Shown here piece by piece: positions 29,234 through 37,680 of a stretch of DNA of 64,000 nt (position 1 is its first letter; each line of letters starts with the position of its first letter). The notes beneath the pieces were generated by a model, which worked only from the letters and a program-made list of their open reading frames with translations, was not told the origin of the DNA and searched no databases. The stretch lies in NCBI RefSeq assembly GCF_003003215.1, contig NZ_PVUF01000010.1:105700-169699 (forward strand), given 5' to 3'. The position numbers were made by a program, and so were the translations under genes. The DNA is from Tritonibacter scottomollicae. Its GTDB lineage: Bacteria; Pseudomonadota; Alphaproteobacteria; Rhodobacterales; Rhodobacteraceae.

Positions 29234-29268
29234 AACGCCCCGGTTCGCGCCGGGGCGTTTTTCGTTTT
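29234..29268 (+). terminator. eno terminator
   Basis: Stem ACGCCCCGG/CCGGGGCGT with loop TTCGCG, followed by a T-rich run (TTTTTCGTTTTT). It begins 25 bases after the eno stop codon. Confidence 0.9.
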
Positions 29269-29346
29269 TGGGCAAAGGGTTGCTCTGCTTTGTGCCAGCG
29301 CCTAGCTTGCGGAAAAAATAGATACAGAACACTATGGAGCCCGCAT

Positions 29347-29946
29347 ATGACGCTGCCCGAAGGCATTACGGACCTGACACCCGGAAAGCTCGCCTCTGTT
29401 GTAACCTATCTGGAGATGACCGAGCGCCCAGCCCCCCGCGCAACGACGGCGCAGCCTGACTTGACGTTGGCCCTGCATGATGCGCCGAGCGTGGAGTGGT
29501 ATCGCAAGCTCTATCGCTTGGTCGGGGACGATTATCTGTGGTTTTCCCGCCTGGTGATGGATGATGCGGCGCTGGCGGCACATCTGTGGTCGGACAAGGT
29601 CGAGGTTTGGTCGGTGCAGAAGGATGGCGCGGACCTGGGGTTGCTGGAGCTTGAATGGATGCAGAACGGCGACTGCGAGCTGTCATTCTTTGGCCTGTCA
29701 GCCTCGCTGATCGGCGGCGGAGTAGGGCGCTGGCTGATGGAACACGCCATCGACCGGGCGTTCGCGCGGGAGATTACGCGATTCTTCGTGCACACCTGCA
29801 CGCTCGACAGTGCGCAGGCGCTGCCGTTTTATATCCGGTCTGGCTTCGCGCCTTATGGTCGCGCGGTGGAGGTTGCTGATGATCCGCGCCTGACTGGGTT
29901 GGCGCCCGCGGAGAGCGCGCCGCATATCCCCCTGTTGCGCAGGTAA
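29347..29946 (+). CDS. GNAT family N-acetyltransferase
   Basis: A 199-residue protein with a GNAT fold. The middle strand segment VQKDGADLGLLELEWMQNGD is followed by the acetyl-CoA loop region SASLIGGGVGRWLMEHAIDR and a downstream HTCTLDSAQALPFYIRSGF, which is a typical motif B. An N-terminal extension of about 80 residues (TDLTPGKLASVVTYLEMTER) is characteristic of a GNAT subgroup that acts on small molecules. Substrate unknown. It follows the eno terminator and so has its own promoter. Confidence 0.82.
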   Translation: MTLPEGITDLTPGKLASVVTYLEMTERPAPRATTAQPDLTLALHDAPSVEWYRKLYRLVGDDYLWFSRLVMDDAALAAHLWSDKVEVWSVQKDGADLGLLELEWMQNGDCELSFFGLSASLIGGGVGRWLMEHAIDRAFAREITRFFVHTCTLDSAQALPFYIRSGFAPYGRAVEVADDPRLTGLAPAESAPHIPLLRR

Positions 29947-30257
29947 TCGGGCGCGGGAGCGAGGGGCCAGCCCCTCGCGCTCCCCGAGATATTTATGAAA
30001 AGATGAAGGGGCAGGTCAGCGCGCTGCGGATCGGGGCGTCCTGACGATGTTCATGTCGTGAGGGTGCAGGCGCATCCTCTTTGGTGTCGGCCTGTTCTAC
30101 GACATGTTGTGCAGATTGATCGCAAGGCCCCGCGCCGAAGCAGGTTGGCGTCAAAGAGTGACTTTGGTGTGATTTACATTTCGTAACGATTTTATGACAT
30201 GCTTGGATGGTCGCGAAGTACATAAATGCGACACCTCGTGACCTTTGGAGGTGTGTT
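29947..30257. other. intergenic region with hairpin-plus-GATATTTATGAAAAGATGAAG element
   Basis: The 311 bases between the GNAT and secreted-protein genes begin with a palindrome (GGGAGCGAGGGGC and GCCCCTC.GCTCCC, 29955-29984, with a 2-base bulge). The string GAGATATTTATGAAAAGATG lies directly after it. Hairpins followed by a similar A/T-rich tail recur in Rhodobacteraceae genomes, so this is probably a dispersed non-coding element acting as the GNAT terminator. The rest holds an AT-rich stretch (about 30160-30200) that probably contains the promoter of the next gene. I find no gene here. Confidence 0.45.
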
Positions 30258-30668
30258 ATGTTTCGAGTAAATTCTCTGTCAGCTGCGTTGATGATGAGCC
30301 TGATCGGCGTGGCTGCATTGCAGGCACCACAGGCAGAAGCAGGCTGGAGCCGCGTGCCGGGTGGGCTTCGATTGGATGGGGAGGTCAAGGCCATCGACTT
30401 CGGCGCTTTCCTGCATCATTTCGAGACCGCCATGTTGGAAGAGCCGCGCTATGCGCCCATCGCGATCTGGCTCGCCGGGTCCGGCGGGGACGAAGCGGCG
30501 GCCAAACGGATCGGCGAGATCATGGCCGTTGCGCAGGATCAGGGCGTCCGGTTGGCGATGGTGATGGCACAGGGGCACGCCTGTGACGGTGCCTGTTCGA
30601 TCCTGTTTGCGTTGGGAGACGAACAGATCGCTTCGGCCAGCGGCACCCGCCTGATCAGCGGGCATTGA
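30258..30668 (+). CDS. secreted protein, apparently truncated ClpP/crotonase-like (COG3904-type)
   Basis: A 136-residue protein with a signal peptide (MSLIGVAALQAPQAEA, residues about 13-28). The mature part resembles the N-terminal half of periplasmic proteins related to the ClpP fold. It has the oxyanion-region equivalent LAGSGGDEAAAKRIGEIMA (72-90) and the C-x3-C-S motif ACDGACSILFALGDEQI (108-123). In that group the reading frame normally continues well beyond the point where this protein stops (RLISGH, 131-136), so it may be a C-terminally truncated copy. The start is supported by GGAGGTG 5 bases upstream. Function unknown. Confidence 0.6.
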   Translation: MFRVNSLSAALMMSLIGVAALQAPQAEAGWSRVPGGLRLDGEVKAIDFGAFLHHFETAMLEEPRYAPIAIWLAGSGGDEAAAKRIGEIMAVAQDQGVRLAMVMAQGHACDGACSILFALGDEQIASASGTRLISGH

Positions 30669-30718
30669 GGGCGGCTGGGCGCTGATGCGCCAGACAGGCA
30701 TCTGAGGCCGCGTCGGGG

Positions 30719-31168
30719 TCAGAGTGCGCGGGTCATCAGCATGTAGCGGTCGCGCGCCAGAAAGCGTGCGCGGTTGTAGAGTTTGACCGCGGCCTCGTTT
30801 TCGCGATCAACTTCCAGATGCAGCGCCCGCACGCCGGCCTCTGCGAGCGTGCGGGGCAGGGCATGGAGCACCTCGCTGGCGATGCCGCGCTGGCGCACGG
30901 CGGGGCGGATGAATAATTCGTCGATCATCCCGTCGAGCCCGCCGAACTCCACCGACCATGTAAAGGTCACGATGATATAGCCAATGGGGGCCCGAGCGGG
31001 TCCAATCAGGTAGATCGCGCCGTAGGGGATGCCTTCGAGCAGCGGCAACAGTGCGCCACGGCGTTGCGCGTCATTGCTGTCGATACCTTCTTCGGCGTGA
31101 AACCCCTGCACCATGGTCAGCAGTTTTTCCAGATCGTCCGGGCGGGCAAGATGCAGCGCGGCGCTCAT
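30719..31168 (-). CDS. GNAT family N-acetyltransferase
   Basis: A 149-residue single-domain GNAT. Acetyl-CoA-binding region: FIRPAVRQRGIASEVLHALP. Strand 4 and motif B: GVRALHLEVDRENEAAVKLYNRARF. Such proteins often modify amines, antibiotics or the N-termini of proteins; no substrate is evident. Its start codon overlaps the stop of the upstream nucleoside hydrolase by 4 bases (ATGA), so the two are almost certainly co-translated. This hints that the substrate may be related to nucleoside or amino-sugar metabolism, a weak inference. Confidence 0.85.
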   Translation of the reverse strand: MSAALHLARPDDLEKLLTMVQGFHAEEGIDSNDAQRRGALLPLLEGIPYGAIYLIGPARAPIGYIIVTFTWSVEFGGLDGMIDELFIRPAVRQRGIASEVLHALPRTLAEAGVRALHLEVDRENEAAVKLYNRARFLARDRYMLMTRAL

Positions 31169-32106
31169 AGCCGGCCCAGCCGTTCGGTGAGCAGGGTAAA
31201 GAAACCTTCGGCGTCCACCTCGTTCATGAACATTGCATTGGGCGCTCGGTCGGTCACGCCCCACCAATCCGCCACGGTCATGCCGAGGGTCAGGGGCGAT
31301 GTCGCTTCGATTTCGACATTCACGTGGCGACCAGAGAACAGCTCCGGACGGATCAGATAGGCGATGACGCAGGGGTCATGCAGCGGCCCTCCTTCGGAGC
31401 CGTATTTCTCCACATCAAATCGTTCAAAGAAATCAAGCATCTCTGCGGTGAAGTTGCCAACCCGCGTGCCGAGGTTGCGGAACGCCTCGACCCGTGCGCG
31501 GGTGGTCAGCGCCTTATGGGTCACATCCAACGGCATCATGGTGAGCGTCACGCCGGAGGCGAATACTTCGCGCGCGGCCTCCGGGTCGACGTAGATGTTG
31601 AACTCCGCCGCCGGGGTAATGTTGCCGACCTCGAAATAGGCGCCGCCCATCATGACGATCTCCATCACGCGGTCGATAATGTCGGGGGCGCGGCGGAAGG
31701 CGGCAGCGATATTCGTCAGCGGGCCCAGAGGGCAGAGCGTCACGGTGCCGGGCGCCTCTGCACGCAATGTGTCGATGATGAAATCGACGCCATGCTGGTC
31801 CTGCAGCGGCATTGTGGGGTCGAACAATTCCGGCCCGTCAAGCCCGCTGCGCCCGTGTACATGTTCTGCGGTCACCAGTGGGCGCTCCAGAGGAGCATCA
31901 CAGCCGGCGTGGATTTTTACTTCCGTGCGGCCCGCCACCTCGCAGGTGATGCGGGCATTGGTCTGGGTGCGTGCCAGCGGCACATTGCCGGCCACCGTGG
32001 TGATCCCGAGAAGGTCGATCTCCTCCGGCGAACCCAGCGCCAGCAGTATGGCGACGGCGTCGTCCTGTCCGGGGTCGGTGTCGATGATGATTTTGCGCGC
32101 GCTCAT
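31165..32106 (-). CDS. inosine-uridine-type nucleoside hydrolase
   Basis: A 313-residue N-ribohydrolase. The calcium-binding DTDPGQDDAVAIL cluster at residues 9-21 is intact, and a conserved NITPAAEFNIYVDPEAAREV segment follows in mid-protein. The C-terminal HDPCVIAYLIRPELFSG carries the catalytic His region and the metal-binding Asp. It splits nucleosides into ribose and base. Specificity (purine, pyrimidine or both) cannot be assigned. A start 75 bases further upstream is unlikely because it adds a non-family extension. It leads a two-gene operon with the GNAT downstream. Confidence 0.9.
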   Translation of the reverse strand: MSARKIIIDTDPGQDDAVAILLALGSPEEIDLLGITTVAGNVPLARTQTNARITCEVAGRTEVKIHAGCDAPLERPLVTAEHVHGRSGLDGPELFDPTMPLQDQHGVDFIIDTLRAEAPGTVTLCPLGPLTNIAAAFRRAPDIIDRVMEIVMMGGAYFEVGNITPAAEFNIYVDPEAAREVFASGVTLTMMPLDVTHKALTTRARVEAFRNLGTRVGNFTAEMLDFFERFDVEKYGSEGGPLHDPCVIAYLIRPELFSGRHVNVEIEATSPLTLGMTVADWWGVTDRAPNAMFMNEVDAEGFFTLLTERLGRL

Positions 32107-32236
32107 TCGGGGTATTCCTCGGTCAGTTCGGCAAACCCTTGCAGCCCGGATAAAGATTGTCCACCTGATGACCATGGACACAAAGAGTGAAACGCCTGAT
32201 ATCCGCGAAAATTCCTCCCCAGTGGCGTGAGAGAGT

Positions 32237-33118
32237 ATGGCACGGCAATATCATCTACATCTGGGCGCACATCGCACGGGGAGCAGTTCTTTTCAGCTCT
32301 GCCTGCATGAAAACCAGGAATCGCTCTGGCAGCAGGGATATCAGATCGCCTTTCCCGCGCGGGATGGGGTCAGGGCCGGGCAGTTGGCGCTGCGGCTGCC
32401 AGCCCCGCGTCATGACCGAAATGCGGTTCAGGAGCGGGCAGACGCGGCGCGGCGCCACCTGAATGAAGAGATCGCGAAAGATCCGCATCAGCAGGTTATC
32501 ATTTCGGAGGAAAACACTCTGGGCAGCATGGTGCATTTTCAGAAGGCCAGATTTCACCCGGCCTCCAAACAGCGCCTGTCTGCGTTGCGTCATGCCATGG
32601 AAGGTCCCGCAGTTTCGGTTCTGTTTGTGGTGCGGGACTATGGTGCGTTCTTCCGGTCCTGCATTCGCAAGCGGATGGAAGAAACCTATGAGCGTGATTT
32701 TGATGCGGCAGCGGCAGCTTATCTTGCCATGAACCGCGGTTGGGTTGAGGTATTGCAGGAAATTCGAGATATCCTGCAGCCCTCTTGCTTGGTCGTGGTC
32801 CGTCACGAAGACCGGTTCAAGCGTCTCGAATTGCTGCAACATCTGGTGCCCCAACTGGATATCGGCCCACTGTCAGAGCCGAGGCGGTCGCTCAACACAT
32901 CTGCGACGGACCGGGCCTTGCTTGAACTGCAGACGATCCACCGCAAGGGTGAAAAGCTCACGCGGATGGCGCGCCGCAAGCTGATCAAGGACTGGGCGCA
33001 CGATCGGGAGACGCTCGGTTTGACGGAGTTTACCTCACGTGAAAAGAAAGCGTTTTCAATCCGTTATGAAAGGGATTTGGAGCGGATCTCGCAAGAGCCG
33101 GGCATGGTTCTGATTTAG
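32237..33118 (+). CDS. sulfotransferase-like P-loop protein
   Basis: A 293-residue protein with a PAPS-binding-like loop at the N-terminus (HLGAHRTGSSSFQ, residues 8-20), resembling the HxGxxKTGTT 5'-phosphosulfate loop of sulfotransferases. Downstream, SVLFVVRDYGAFFRSCIRKR is equivalent to the 3'-phosphate-binding Arg/Ser motif. The C-terminal half is basic and charged, with no clear domain. No sulfate-activation gene is nearby. It could act on a surface polysaccharide or lipid, or use another phosphate donor. It is not co-linear with its neighbours. Confidence 0.7.
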   Translation: MARQYHLHLGAHRTGSSSFQLCLHENQESLWQQGYQIAFPARDGVRAGQLALRLPAPRHDRNAVQERADAARRHLNEEIAKDPHQQVIISEENTLGSMVHFQKARFHPASKQRLSALRHAMEGPAVSVLFVVRDYGAFFRSCIRKRMEETYERDFDAAAAAYLAMNRGWVEVLQEIRDILQPSCLVVVRHEDRFKRLELLQHLVPQLDIGPLSEPRRSLNTSATDRALLELQTIHRKGEKLTRMARRKLIKDWAHDRETLGLTEFTSREKKAFSIRYERDLERISQEPGMVLI

Positions 33119-33145
33119 GCGGTCGGATCTGGGCGTAGGACGCGG

Positions 33146-33973
33146 TCAAGTCTTCCTTCCGGCCTTTTCCTCAGCCTTCACCTCGTTCCAGAGCGCATCC
33201 ATCTCATCGAGGTCACTGTCCTCGGCGCGCTTTCCGCGAGCGGCAAGTCCTGCCTCCACCCCCTTGAAACGACGGGTGAATTTGGCATTGGTGCGACGCA
33301 AGGCGGCTTCGGGTTCAACTCCGAGGTGGCGGCCAAGATTGGCCATCACAAACAACAGATCGCCAAACTCCTCTTCTACCTCGTCTTGGGTCAGCTCCTC
33401 GCGGGCCTCTACCAGCTCGGCGGATTCCTCGGCGATCTTGGCCAGCACATTCTGTGCCGACGGCCAGTCAAACCCCACCCGCGCGGCGCGTTTCTGCAAT
33501 TTGTAGGCGCGCAGCAGGGCGGGCAGGCCCACCGCCACGCCATCCAGCGCGCCGGTCTCTGCCTTGGCGGCGCGTTCGGCGGCCTTGATCGTCTCCCAGT
33601 CCTGGGTCTGTTGATCGGCGGATTTTTCACGGCTCTCATCGCCAAACACATGCGGGTGGCGCGAGACCATCTTGTTGGACATGGTGGTGACCACATCCTG
33701 AAAATTGAAATATCCCGCCTCATCCGCCATCTGTGCGTGAAACACGGACTGGAACAGCAGATCGCCCAGCTCGCCTTTAAGCTCATCCCATTTTTTGCGC
33801 TCGATGGCATCGGCGACCTCATAGGCTTCTTCGATGGTGTACGGCGCGATACTGGCAAAGCTCTGCTCGATATCCCAAGGGCAGCCGCTTTCCGGGTCAC
33901 GCAGGCGGCGCATGATTTCCAGAAGTCGTTCGATACCGGCGCTCTCATCGTGGATCAGCTTGTCGTCGCTCAT
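33146..33973 (-). CDS. mazG: nucleoside triphosphate pyrophosphohydrolase MazG
   Basis: A 275-residue two-domain MazG that hydrolyses (d)NTPs to the monophosphates and pyrophosphate. Domain 1 has CPWDIEQSFASIAPYTIEEA and EEAYEVADAIERKKWDELKG (the metal-binding ExxE..ExxD). Domain 2 has AEESAELVEAREELTQDEVE and FGDLLFVMANLGRHLG. Length is normal. It is convergent with the sulfotransferase-like gene and divergent from the M20 hydrolase. Confidence 0.95.
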   Translation of the reverse strand: MSDDKLIHDESAGIERLLEIMRRLRDPESGCPWDIEQSFASIAPYTIEEAYEVADAIERKKWDELKGELGDLLFQSVFHAQMADEAGYFNFQDVVTTMSNKMVSRHPHVFGDESREKSADQQTQDWETIKAAERAAKAETGALDGVAVGLPALLRAYKLQKRAARVGFDWPSAQNVLAKIAEESAELVEAREELTQDEVEEEFGDLLFVMANLGRHLGVEPEAALRRTNAKFTRRFKGVEAGLAARGKRAEDSDLDEMDALWNEVKAEEKAGRKT

Positions 33974-34036
33974 TGCACCTGCCCGCTATTTGGTGTTCAG
34001 CTGCATCATCCCGACTATCTTACAGGAGTCCACCCC

Positions 34037-35200
34037 ATGCCGGTCGTGAACCGCATTGCCGATTACAGCGAAGAGATGAAGACGTGGCGCCGTCATCTTC
34101 ACCAGATCCCCGAACTGGGGTTGGATACCGTGAAGACCGCCGCATATGTGGCTGAGATGCTTGAGACATTTGGTGTCGACGAGATCCATTCCGGCATCGC
34201 GCAGAACGGCATTGTCGCGATCATCAACGGGCAGGGCGAGGGGCCGACCATCGGCTTGCGCGCTGATATGGACGCACTACCGATCACCGAAGTGCGCGAT
34301 CTGGAGTACAAGTCCACCGTGCCCGGCAAGATGCATGCCTGCGGCCACGATGGCCATACCACCATGCTGCTGGGGGCCGCGAAGTACCTTGCGGAGACGC
34401 GCAACTTCAAGGGGCGCGTGGCGCTCCTGTTCCAGCCCGCCGAAGAGATCATTGGTGGCGCGCAGATCATGGTCGAGGAAGGCGTGATGGAGCGCTTTGA
34501 CATCGCTGAGGTCTATGCGTTGCATAATTCGCCCGGCCTGCCGGTGGGGCATTTCCTGACCACGCCGGGGGCGCTGATGGCGGCGGTGGATACCTTCACC
34601 ATCAACATCAAGGGGCGCGGCGGCCATGGTGCGATGCCGCATGAGACCCGCGATCCGGTGATGGCGGCCTGCGGCATGGCGCAGGCGATCCAGACCATCG
34701 TCAGCCGCAACCACCACGCGACCGAGGATCTGGTGATCTCGGTCACCCAGATCCACACCGGCACCGTCGACAATGTGATCCCGGAAACCGCCTATGTGAA
34801 CGGCACCATCCGCACCTTCAATCCAGAGGTTCAGAAGATGGTGATGGCGCGGTTCGAGGAAATCGTGAAGGGCTGCGCCGTGGCCTATGGCGTGGAGGCG
34901 GAGCTGGACTATGAGGTCGGCTATCCCGCGACCATCAATGACGCCGGGAAGGCCGGGTTTGCCACCGAAGTGGCGCGCGAGATTGCCGGTGCGGCCAATG
35001 TCGAGGGCGAGGCTGACCGGGAAATGGGGGCGGAGGATTTCTCCTACATGCTGCAGGCGCGCCCCGGCGCCTATCTGTTCATCGGGCAGGGTGACACTGC
35101 CGGGCTGCATCATCCAGAGTATGACTTCAACGACGAGGTGGCCCCGATCGGGGCGTCGTTCTTTGCCCGTCTGGTGGAGAAAGCACAGCCGCTGGCGTGA
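34037..35200 (+). CDS. M20-family amidohydrolase (HipO/hippurate-hydrolase type)
   Basis: A 387-residue metalloprotease/amidohydrolase. The zinc region reads ACGHDGHTTMLLGAAKYL and FQPAEEIIGGAQIMVEEG, with the dimerisation domain around GRGGHGAMPHETRDPVMAAC. The C-terminal metal ligand is in MGAEDFSYMLQARPG. Family members deacylate amino acids, hippurate or indole-acetyl conjugates. It is followed 90 bases later by two ureohydrolase genes, so a pathway that first hydrolyses an amide and then a guanidino group is plausible, but I cannot prove it. The start was picked for the AGGAGTCC site upstream. Confidence 0.9.
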   Translation: MPVVNRIADYSEEMKTWRRHLHQIPELGLDTVKTAAYVAEMLETFGVDEIHSGIAQNGIVAIINGQGEGPTIGLRADMDALPITEVRDLEYKSTVPGKMHACGHDGHTTMLLGAAKYLAETRNFKGRVALLFQPAEEIIGGAQIMVEEGVMERFDIAEVYALHNSPGLPVGHFLTTPGALMAAVDTFTINIKGRGGHGAMPHETRDPVMAACGMAQAIQTIVSRNHHATEDLVISVTQIHTGTVDNVIPETAYVNGTIRTFNPEVQKMVMARFEEIVKGCAVAYGVEAELDYEVGYPATINDAGKAGFATEVAREIAGAANVEGEADREMGAEDFSYMLQARPGAYLFIGQGDTAGLHHPEYDFNDEVAPIGASFFARLVEKAQPLA

Positions 35201-35290
35201 AGTGGCGGCGCGGCGCGGGCTTTCGGATGACAAGCCCGCCCGCATTCGCTAGGACGTGGGCCATAACCCGAGAAGAGGGAGCAGTCCGAC

Positions 35291-36256
35291 ATGGCGTTGG
35301 AAGACGCGAAGACACAGGTCGATCAGGCCTTCACCCGCGAGGACCTGAAGGGCCTGAGCTTTGAGAACACTTTTGGCGGGGCGACGTCCTTTTTGCGACG
35401 CCGCTACACCAAGGATCTAAGCCACGCGGATATCGCCGTTACCGGCATCCCCTTCGATCAGGCGGTGACCAACCGGCCCGGCACCCGGCTGGGCCCGCGC
35501 GCGGTGCGCGAGGCCTCGGCGCTACAAAGCCCGGATGCGCCTTATGGCTGGGACATCTGCCCGGCAAGCGAGCTGGCGATCGTGGATTATGGCGACTTGG
35601 CCTTTGACTATGCCGATGTGCCGGCGTTTCCCGACAGGCTGACCGATCATATCCGGGGCATTCTGGCGACCGACACGGCTTCGGTGGCGATTGGCGGCGA
35701 CCACTACGTCAGCTTTCCGATCCTCAAGGCCTATGCCGAGAAATACGGTCCGATCTCGCTGTTGCATTTCGATGCCCACAGCGACACCTGGGCCGATGAT
35801 GATTTCAGCCGCGTCGATCATGGCACCATGTTCTACAAGGCGGTGAAATCCGGCATCATTGATCCCGTGACCTCGGTGCAGGTGGGCATTCGCACCACCA
35901 ATGAGGACAATCTCGGCGTGCCGACCATCGACGCGCCCACCGTGCATGAAATCGGCCCGGTCGAGACCGTGCGTCGTATCCGCGAGGTGTTGGGGGATCG
36001 GCCGGTCTATCTGACCTTTGACATCGACTGCCTTGATCCGGCCTATGCGCCGGGCACCGGCACGCCGGTCTGGGGCGGTCTGACCACGGCGCAGGCGGAG
36101 GCGATCCTGAAGGGCCTGCGCGGCATCAACATTGTGGGCGGCGATATCGTCGAGGTTTCGCCGCCGTTCGACACCACCGGCGCCACCGCGATCGCGGGCG
36201 CCCATGTGGCCATGAGTATTATCTGCCTTCTGGGCTGGAGGATGACAGAGCGATGA
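35291..36256 (+). CDS. speB: ureohydrolase, agmatinase-like (SpeB type)
   Basis: A 321-residue member of the arginase/agmatinase family. The bi-manganese ligands are visible: GGDHYVSFPI (first His), LLHFDAHSDTW (Asp, His, Asp) and TFDIDCLDPAYAPGTGTP (two Asp). The agmatinase-type GTRLGPRAVREAS loop and DVPAFPDR region fit agmatinase, which yields urea and putrescine. It ends with a 4-base overlap (ATGA) into the next ureohydrolase gene. Reaction assignment is by family, not by a proven substrate residue. Confidence 0.88.
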   Translation: MALEDAKTQVDQAFTREDLKGLSFENTFGGATSFLRRRYTKDLSHADIAVTGIPFDQAVTNRPGTRLGPRAVREASALQSPDAPYGWDICPASELAIVDYGDLAFDYADVPAFPDRLTDHIRGILATDTASVAIGGDHYVSFPILKAYAEKYGPISLLHFDAHSDTWADDDFSRVDHGTMFYKAVKSGIIDPVTSVQVGIRTTNEDNLGVPTIDAPTVHEIGPVETVRRIREVLGDRPVYLTFDIDCLDPAYAPGTGTPVWGGLTTAQAEAILKGLRGINIVGGDIVEVSPPFDTTGATAIAGAHVAMSIICLLGWRMTER

Positions 36257-37200
36257 GCGAGTTCAATCAACCCATCAGCGGCAACGATCTGGCGCGGTTT
36301 TCCGGTCCGGGCACCTATATGCGGCTGCCGCAGGCGACCTCGCTTGAGGGGCTGGACGTGGCGGTGCTGGGCGTTCCGATGGATATCGGCACCTCCTGGC
36401 GGTCGGGCACCCGGTTTGGTCCCAAGCAGATCCGCGCCGAGAGCGCCATGATCCGCCCCTACAACATGACCACGGGTGCTGCGCCGTTCGATCACCTCAA
36501 CATCGCTGATATCGGCGATCTGGCGATCAACACCTTCAACCTGCCGGAGAGCCTGCGCATCATCGAGGACAGCTATGATGCCATCCTGAGTGCCGGGGTG
36601 ATGCCGGTGGCGATGGGCGGCGATCACTCGATCACCCTGCCGATCCTGCGCGCGATCGCCCGCAAGCACGGGCCGGTTTCGGTGATCCATGTGGATGCGC
36701 ATGCGGACGTTAATGATGAGATGTTCGGCGAGAAGGAAACCCATGGCACGGTGTTTCGCCGGGCCTATGAGGAAGGGCTTCTGGAGGCCGACAAGGTCTA
36801 TCAGATCGGCCTGCGCGGCACCGGCTACGGGCCGGATGATTTCAAGGAGCCGCAGGGCTGGGGCTTTCAGCATTTCCCGGCCTCGGAGCTGTGGAACCGC
36901 TCGCTACACAATATGGGGGCGGAGATCCGCCGTGATATCGGGGCGCGTCCGGTCTATATCACCTATGACATCGACAGTCTTGACCCGGCCTTTGCCCCCG
37001 GCACCGGCACGCCGGAGATCGGCGGGCTGACCAGCATGCAGGCGTTGGAGCTGATCCGGGCCTTCAAGGGACTGAATGTGGTCGGTTGTGACCTGGTGGA
37101 GGTCTCGCCGCCTTATGATCCGTCGGGCAATACCGCTCTGGTGGCGGCAAATCTGATCTATGAGCTGCTGTGCATCCTGCCGGGACGCGCGTCGGAGTAA
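36253..37200 (+). CDS. ureohydrolase paralogue, guanidino-acid (GbuA/GpuA)-like
   Basis: A 315-residue second ureohydrolase in the same operon. It keeps the metal ligands (GGDHSITLPIL; HVDAHADVND; TYDIDSLDPAFAPGTGTP), so it is likely active. The insert after the Asp-rich site, MFGEKETHGTVFRRAYEEGL, and the following IGLRGTGYGPDDF differ from its neighbour and resemble guanidinobutyrase and guanidinopropionase. It may therefore hydrolyse a guanidino acid rather than agmatine. It ends with a standard C-terminus (ANLIYELLCILPG). It and the upstream paralogue are not recent duplicates. Confidence 0.82.
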   Translation: MSEFNQPISGNDLARFSGPGTYMRLPQATSLEGLDVAVLGVPMDIGTSWRSGTRFGPKQIRAESAMIRPYNMTTGAAPFDHLNIADIGDLAINTFNLPESLRIIEDSYDAILSAGVMPVAMGGDHSITLPILRAIARKHGPVSVIHVDAHADVNDEMFGEKETHGTVFRRAYEEGLLEADKVYQIGLRGTGYGPDDFKEPQGWGFQHFPASELWNRSLHNMGAEIRRDIGARPVYITYDIDSLDPAFAPGTGTPEIGGLTSMQALELIRAFKGLNVVGCDLVEVSPPYDPSGNTALVAANLIYELLCILPGRASE

Positions 37201-37209
37201 TCGCGGGAT

Positions 37210-37290
37210 GGGCGGGGGCTCTCCCGCCCGTCGCCGGATCAGCGCGGCAGATCCGTTCGCGTTGGGCCGGGCGCCGGGCTGCGCCCTGCG
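37210..37290. repeat. multi-hairpin intergenic repeat, copy D (REP/BIME-like)
   Basis: Between the second ureohydrolase gene and the convergent secreted-protein gene. Stems are GGGCGGG/CCCGCCC (37210-37229), CGGATC/GATCCG (37235-37255) and GGGCGC/GCGCCC (37269-37286). It shares CTCCCGCCCGTCGC (37221-37234) and CGTTGGGCC (37260-37268) with copy B. It is the most eroded copy. Confidence 0.65.
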
Positions 37291-37299
37291 ATCCCCGCG

Positions 37300-37608
37300 C
37301 TAGAGACGCGGCAGCTCTGCCGGGAGGGGCGTGTGGCTGTTGGCGGCAGAGAGGCAGCCGTCTTCGACCTCGCGCCACATCGGCACATTGAGCGACATCT
37401 GGCACTGCGCCATGAACATTCGCCCGTCGACCTGCAGGCAGATGGTTTCACCCAGCTCGATGCGGCCGCCCTGCTTGTCGGTGCAATAGCAATCGATGGT
37501 CTTGCCGCCCGGCCCGGTGACATCGGCACCTGCAGCACTGCCCCAAAGCCCCGGCCCCGCAAGTGCTGCGAGACGTGCGAACCGGACAAGACCACTGGCA
37601 TGTTTCAT
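37300..37608 (-). CDS. small secreted Cys-containing protein
   Basis: A 102-residue protein with an N-terminal signal peptide ([20 protein letters not shown], then an A-x-A-like cut near residue 28). Five Cys residues lie in the mature part (the CYC pair, then in ETICLQV, MAQCQMS and EDGCLS), which could form disulfides in the periplasm. No known motif is recognised. It is convergent with the ureohydrolases and starts 72 bases before the divergent prfA. Confidence 0.65.
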   Translation of the reverse strand: MKHASGLVRFARLAALAGPGLWGSAAGADVTGPGGKTIDCYCTDKQGGRIELGETICLQVDGRMFMAQCQMSLNVPMWREVEDGCLSAANSHTPLPAELPRL

Positions 37609-37680
37609 GGCTCTAGCCTATCACATGTGAAGCCCCGCGCCAAAACAAGAGGCGCATCCAACAGCGAGACCCGAGCAAAG

